Translations under genes and position numbers: made by a program
Assembly (NCBI GenBank): GCA_963277665.1
Contig: OY728159.1
Span: 1,022,645,343-1,022,709,342 of the forward strand
Direction of reading: 5' to 3'
DNA from: Viscum album
Taxonomy: Eukaryota; Streptophyta; Magnoliopsida; Santalales; Viscaceae
DNA: 64,000 nucleotides
Notes under the pieces: model-generated
Databases searched by the model: none
Told to the model about the DNA's origin: nothing
What the model saw: the letters and a program-made list of their open reading frames with translations, nothing else
Shown: piece by piece, positions 58,971-64,000 of the stretch
Layout: every line of letters begins with the position of its first letter
Numbering within the stretch: position 1 is the first letter of the stretch

Positions 58971-61000
58971 TTCATCATTCTATTTCAATTGGAGTTAGAA
59001 TATGATAAGGATTTTTTGGGAAAATAGGTGAATAGCGTAATAGTGTCCCAAGTGTATAATTTAGTGTAAGAAAACTACTATTATTTTGGAAGACAATGTA
59101 TCTATAAAATATGACTCTTACTACATTATTCTTAACTCGACGTAGTAAGATATTAATTGTAGTGAATAAATGGAACATGAATCTTATATGATCGATTCAT
59201 TTTAATATACATATAGAATCAACATCTTAAGATACACTTTGAAAATTTTACATATTGATAACATTAAAGATGCTTCTGTGATAGAAATGATCTAGTATTT
59301 GGAGATATTGTTGCGGTAATGACTAGTTGGGAGAGGAGGCCTCATTTTAGGGACCCTTTAATGAGGTGTATCCTCCAAGAAGGAATCATGCAATGCTATA
59401 ACCTATTGAGTAGCTCATAGATAGTTATCCAATTGTCTAGGTATATTCTCTTCTAAAGGATAATTATTTAATGGATCTGAAAGTATTTTATAATGGTACA
59501 TGCATGATTAAAATGTCATGGTATTTCTAGAAGTATAGACGATTGTAGTTTTATGGGAAATCAAACCCTAGAGATACTATTTAGGGTTTTCCAGCATTCA
59601 TTACATGACATATCTGATGGTTATGATCAGAATGATTCCTCTTCATGAAGTAGTTGATGATCCTAGTGGTGAAAAAATATTAAAAAACTATTTAACTTGT
59701 GAATTGTGGGTCTTAGTTTTAGAGACTTCCTTATATTCATGGTTATCCACACCCCCATTATCAGGTGGTAGAGAGAAATAATGATTATGTTGTGCGAGAT
59801 CCCTTCTTAGATATGACCCCTCTTGATGGTGGTCTTGGTGTTCATATTTAAATAGGGGTATAAGGTCAATTCATAGAGTCCTATGATGATAATGTTAGTT
59901 GTGACTTCATGAATTCAAGGAAGAGGGACAATTCCCCTATCAATAAAAGTTCTTTTTATGTGATCCAAAATTGTGTGGTCAAGGAAGTGAGAACCCAAAG
60001 TGGGTAGTCTTGAATAATAGATGATGATAGAATTTAAATTTTTTGTTTAAGGTCTTTTTTATGTTCTTAAGAGTCAAAAAAGCGCTAGGATAATGTGAAA
60101 ACATTGGAAAGGAAAATGATGTGATTTATACAGATGAGGCTTTTGTCCTAGAGGATCATGTAAGGTTCATGGTGCGAAACATGTCTTCACTTCCCCATAT
60201 GTAGATTTATAATATAGTCTTGATCCACATTTCCCTAAGAATATCCCCTATTCAAGGATTAATGATACTAGTGAATCATTTTCATCAGCCTCAATTGATT
60301 GTGTCTCTAACATAAAGGATAAGTGGTCATACAAACATGTCGGTAGTCTGACTCATCTATATAGGAGAGAGGCATGAATATTGTATTTTTATTTGAGGAA
60401 GTTAGAACATATGATGTTTTTATCATTGTATACTAGTTGTGTATTTCCCATTCCAAGATGACTATAACTAGTGTGGGTTATAGTGATCCTCAGGTGGTGG
60501 TACGATATAATCCTTCTTGGGTGAGAAGGAATCCTACTCATTGTTGGTTGACGTTGTGTTCAAGAGGATACATATAATTTTTTATCAGTTAGTATGATCC
60601 TTGGAATATGAGGTGAGATAATATTTCAATTCTATGTGATGTTGGAGGAGTACATGGGAACCTCTCCTATGAGCATGTCATCCTTACAACCCCATTGAAT
60701 GTTTTTTACATATATATACTTTCAATAGTGATGAACCAATATCTATGATGAATATAGGATAACCTCATATGTCAATGATTGATATAAGTGATGTTGGAGG
60801 ATATATAGAGGTAATAATTTTCAAAATCTAGTGTATTTCAATGGTCATTCCAATGTTGTTCACCTAACAGGTGGAAGAGTGATTCATGTCAATTGTGTAT
60901 TTACATCACCTGATCTAGGTGATGTTCATTGATGAGTATCTATATTTGAGAATTGATGATGTATTTTATATGTGGTTTTGGGAAAGTTGTTCTCATAGTT
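58971..61000 (+). pseudogene. G3 gag/protease region, domains not recognisable
   Basis: Expected place of gag and protease. No zinc knuckle or protease site could be identified with confidence. Frames are short and full of stops. Confidence 0.35.
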
Positions 61001-61004
61001 TTAA

Positions 61005-61310
61005 CTCAGGATAGGCTATCACCAATTCCATGTTAAATTAGAGGATATACTGAGTAGGTCCTCTTAGATCCACGATAGTTTTATTTTGGTTATTTGTAAT
61101 ACCATTTGACTTGTTTAATTTGATGGAAGATTTTTTTAATCATGAATGAGATATTAAACCCTTGTTGGATTAGTTCATGGTAGTACTCCATAATGATACC
61201 CACATGTACTCACCATCTGAGGTGGATCACATGATACACTTGAGAATAGTTCTGTACACGATCCCTGAGTACCATATTCATGGGGATCTCATTTAAAGAT
61301 AGTTTTGGAT
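61005..61310 (+). pseudogene. G3 reverse transcriptase remnant
   Basis: LRIGYHQFHVKLEDI (family LRSGYHQxRVxEEDI) starts at about 61005. After decay comes VIPFDLFN (family VMPFGLTN), then PLLD-stop-FMVVLHNDTHMYSPSE and HMIHLRIVLYTIPEYHIH. These match YLDQFVVVFIDDILVYSxSxEEHxxHLRxVLxxLRExxLYA. The catalytic box FIDD has become LHND, so the first essential Asp is lost. The alignment is almost gap-free over the last 45 codons. Confidence 0.8.
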
Positions 61311-62089
61311 TTGAGAGGTTCTATAATTTGGATATTTCTTCATATAAAATGTTGTGATATTATAAATGTTAAAGGTTATGGAAGTGATAGCTTGAGATCC
61401 ACCCATGGGTGTGGAAATGGTAGAAAATTATCACATCCATGTTTTTCCATATGTTATTAATGAGGGAGGTGACTGATTAGTTCATCTCCTCACATTTGAT
61501 CCTTAAGGACGAGGTTTGTGCCATATACCTATAGTCAATGATTTTTCCCCCACCAATATTAGAACGTGTTAATGACTCTCCTCAATTAAATACCAATTAT
61601 GAGATATTTCATAACTAGTTGTCTACTGGTAGTGATCCCGATGGATTATTTTGAAGGTGGGGAGCATATCGTCCTTGCTTGATGATAGTCGGTGACACCA
61701 GTCACGATGTGAGAGAAGATATTGATAAGGTTTATTTCTCATATTGGTACACTTAGGAGAGAGGTGGTTGTAGAATGATCCTTTATAATACTAAGGTTTT
61801 CCTACGATTTTTTAGATTTTTATGGATTTTTTATATTTATGATTCAAATTTCTATAAGATGAGGCTATTGTGACAAGATAGTGGCGAATATGGGTTCGTA
61901 TCTTTGTGGTTTTCAATATTAGGGATCCCATAACCAAAGAGTGTGAATAAAACATTCTGAGTGATCATGGACATGATTTTCAGGTCGGCCCACATCCAAA
62001 CCATCTAGGGGAAGATCATAGTATAGAGATGGGATTCCTGTGCCTACATGAGGTAGTCTCACATTATTGAATTCCTTCGGCAGACACTT

Positions 62090-62385
62090 AAAACTATAAG
62101 AATCTATTTACAGACTGATAATATTTAGGAAGAATCTTCTTTTGGTACCAGGATACACTTGAGTATAGTTTTTCGACACCCAATAGTTGGACATGTTAAG
62201 AGAACTATTTTTGTCTTGGTTATCATTCTATTGGTTTTCATGTTGACTCTATGATATAGCTTGGAAGATCTCCTACCATAAATTATATCTTTATATCATA
62301 ATAGTTACCACTCCACCACTAGGGTAGCATATTTTATGGCTATATAAGGGAGACCACATGGGTCATTACATTACTAGTCAGAGCC
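62090..62385 (+). pseudogene. G3 integrase remnant
   Basis: RIYLQTDNI, then SSFGTRIHLSIVFRHP, IVGHVKRTIFVL (family LGTxLxLSTAFHPQTDGQxERTIQxLEDML). Further on comes NSYHSTTRVAYFMAI-stop-GRPHGS (family NSYHSSIxMAPYEALYGRxCRSP). A possible catalytic Asp is in QTDN; the Glu is Lys. RT and integrase are closer together than in a complete element, so RNase H is largely missing. Confidence 0.75.
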
Positions 62386-62710
62386 TGTGGGGGAAAACAC
62401 TTATGCAAATAAAGTGTGTGCCAACAATCATTTTTAATGGGGTATTTTATCTAGGGGTACATGTGGAGTTCTCATAAATGTTAGGATTCCCTTGAGGGCC
62501 AACGATTATGGACATATAAATTTTATGATGTGATATTGTGTACTAAGATATCTCACCTCATTTATGGTCAATGAAATTTTTTCTTGAATGGAAGGATATC
62601 TCTATGGATCAGAGTTTCTTTTTCTAGTTACTAAATTAGGTTAACGAGGTGTTTACCGCTTGACCCCAAGAATGTAGTTAGATTATTTTATTGGTGTTTT
62701 ACATGTTTTA

Positions 62711-62724
62711 AAATGTAGGGGAAA
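62711..62724 (+). other. G3 polypurine tract
   Basis: 'aaatgtaggggaaa' directly before TGTGTATGACCC, the start of the 3' LTR. Confidence 0.55.
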
Positions 62725-64000
62725 TGTGTATGACCCATAACATGTTTTTTAAGGGGATGAGATGGATTTTGAGACTACAGTTTCCTTTTTTAGGTGCCTA
62801 GTGAATTTCAATAACATTCTAGGGAAGACCCTTAATGGGAAAAAGGTTCATTTGGATGTGTGTTTTCTAATAGAACATAAACCATCTATAGATACCACAT
62901 GATTAAGAAACACATTTGGGGGCTTAGAATCCCCACCCGGGAGTAGCATTTGTTTTCGGGTTTGAAATCCACTAAGGTGGGAAGAGTGTAATGAGTTGAT
63001 TATTTTTCTGTAATCCTTTAGAATATTTGTAGGCGTATTTTTGGGTCCAGGTGTTGTGAAATGTAGAGATCATGAGGCCCACTGAGCCTTGTATTGTTAT
63101 TTTAAAAATAATTTATACATTAATATCAAATAAATGCAGTTTTCTTTGTATTTTGGAAAAAATATCTAAAGGATATTGTGATAATAAATCTAAGAACATG
63201 TTTTATTCTTAAATGATGGTTTTACCCCTGGTGTTTCCTATGGTTAGTTAGAACTAGACATTTTGTTGAGATAGAAATTGAAGCTGCATTTAATAAATAT
63301 AAATAATTAAATTCACTTATTTTATTTTAAATGAACTAAAATAATTCATCATATAAGTATTTTAACCCTGAGAAGATTTTTACCAGGGATTTGGAAATCT
63401 TCATTGGTGTAATTGATTGGAGGATGACAGGTGATCAAATCGAGGTGGGGAAAGAGGAAGTGAGCACAATATATCTTCTAAATTGGTAGATAATGTGTTC
63501 TTTACTAAAGGTAAATAAAAAATATGTAGATCTCATCATTTTTTTAATATTTAATTAAAATATTGAATATGGATTGTTATCTGGGTTACTTTTGATATGT
63601 GATATTCTTTCTCTGTATGATCCCCAAAGATTATTGGTTATATTTAGTCAATATAATTCTTCCGTTTCACCTACTATCACCCTAGATACCCCGATTATGA
63701 GATATTTATAAATGAAACTTGAAAAAAAGTAATAACTTTTCATATATTCTTCTTCCCACTCCATTCATTTCATTTATCATTGTAGGCCGATGGGGTTATG
63801 GTTCAACATTGTTGGGGAGGGTTCGAGCATGATAAAACCCCCAAATTAAAGGTCATTTCACAAATGATGATAGTGATGGTTATTTTTAATCATATTCGAA
63901 TGAGATATTATTTAGAGGTGATACCTTTATGTGTATGGTATTTAGATATACAACCAGAGGATTAAAGGGGTGATGGGTTGGAGTCGTACAGTGATTAGGA
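62725..64000 (+). repeat. G3 3' LTR, incomplete
   Basis: Starts after the purine tract and aligns with the 5' LTR at an offset of about 7.05 kb, e.g. 'ataattcttccgtttcacc' with 'ataattcttccatttacc'. Continues beyond the window. Confidence 0.6.

Larger units (their letters stand above)
55677..64000 (+). mobile_element. G3: Ty3/gypsy element, plus strand, running off the right edge
   Basis: 5' LTR about 55677-58952, PBS, interior with RT and integrase remnants, PPT at 62711-62724 and the start of the 3' LTR at 62725, cut by the window end. LTR blocks align with a constant offset near 7.05 kb: about 56640-56830 against 63680-63860, and about 56080-56290 against 63110-63340. The interior (3.8 kb) is shortened. 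Confidence 0.7.

Overview
The window looks like plant nuclear heterochromatin: strongly AT-rich, with no intact host gene, rRNA or tRNA that I could find. It is built from decayed LTR retrotransposons of types typical of seed plants: Ty1/copia elements, one with a SIRE/Maximus-like third ORF, and Ty3/gypsy elements, two with chromodomain-like C-termini (Tekay/Del-type chromovirus organisation). An old tandem satellite is also present. The species cannot be told from the sequence.

Left half (1-34.2 kb) is a nest of insertions. C1 (minus strand, 1 to about 1.6 kb, cut by the window edge) and C2 (minus strand, about 2.7-34.2 kb) are copia remnants. The C2 5' LTR holds a 697-bp short element (copy A, 6010-6706) and was then split by G1, a minus-strand gypsy element (6755-33928, TSD atcac). 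G1 was itself hit three times: by C3, a 12.7-kb plus-strand SIRE-like copia (7920-20578), in its 3' LTR; by a second 697-bp element (copy B, 21498-22194) in the same LTR; and by a much younger, GC- and CpG-richer solo LTR (28039-30078) in its gag region. For C3, copy A and copy B the partner LTR still carries the unoccupied target site, so the order of events can be read directly.

Right half (34.2-64 kb). A degenerate satellite with a period of about 175 bp runs from about 36.7 to 39.6 kb and resumes at about 48.06 kb. Between these parts lies G2, a plus-strand gypsy element (39706-48054), next to a G12 run and a long hairpin. After an AT-rich stretch comes an isolated gypsy gag zinc-knuckle remnant (55.07-55.18 kb). 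Then follows G3, another plus-strand gypsy element (about 55.68 kb to beyond the right edge) with recognisable RT and integrase.

All coding remnants carry stops and frameshifts, many explained by C-to-T changes, so none is expected to be active. Together, chromodomain-type gypsy elements and a nucleosome-sized satellite suggest a (peri)centromeric location; this is inference. The most interesting items are the 697-bp element family, the interrupted satellite, the paired palindromes in the solo LTR and the third ORF of C3.
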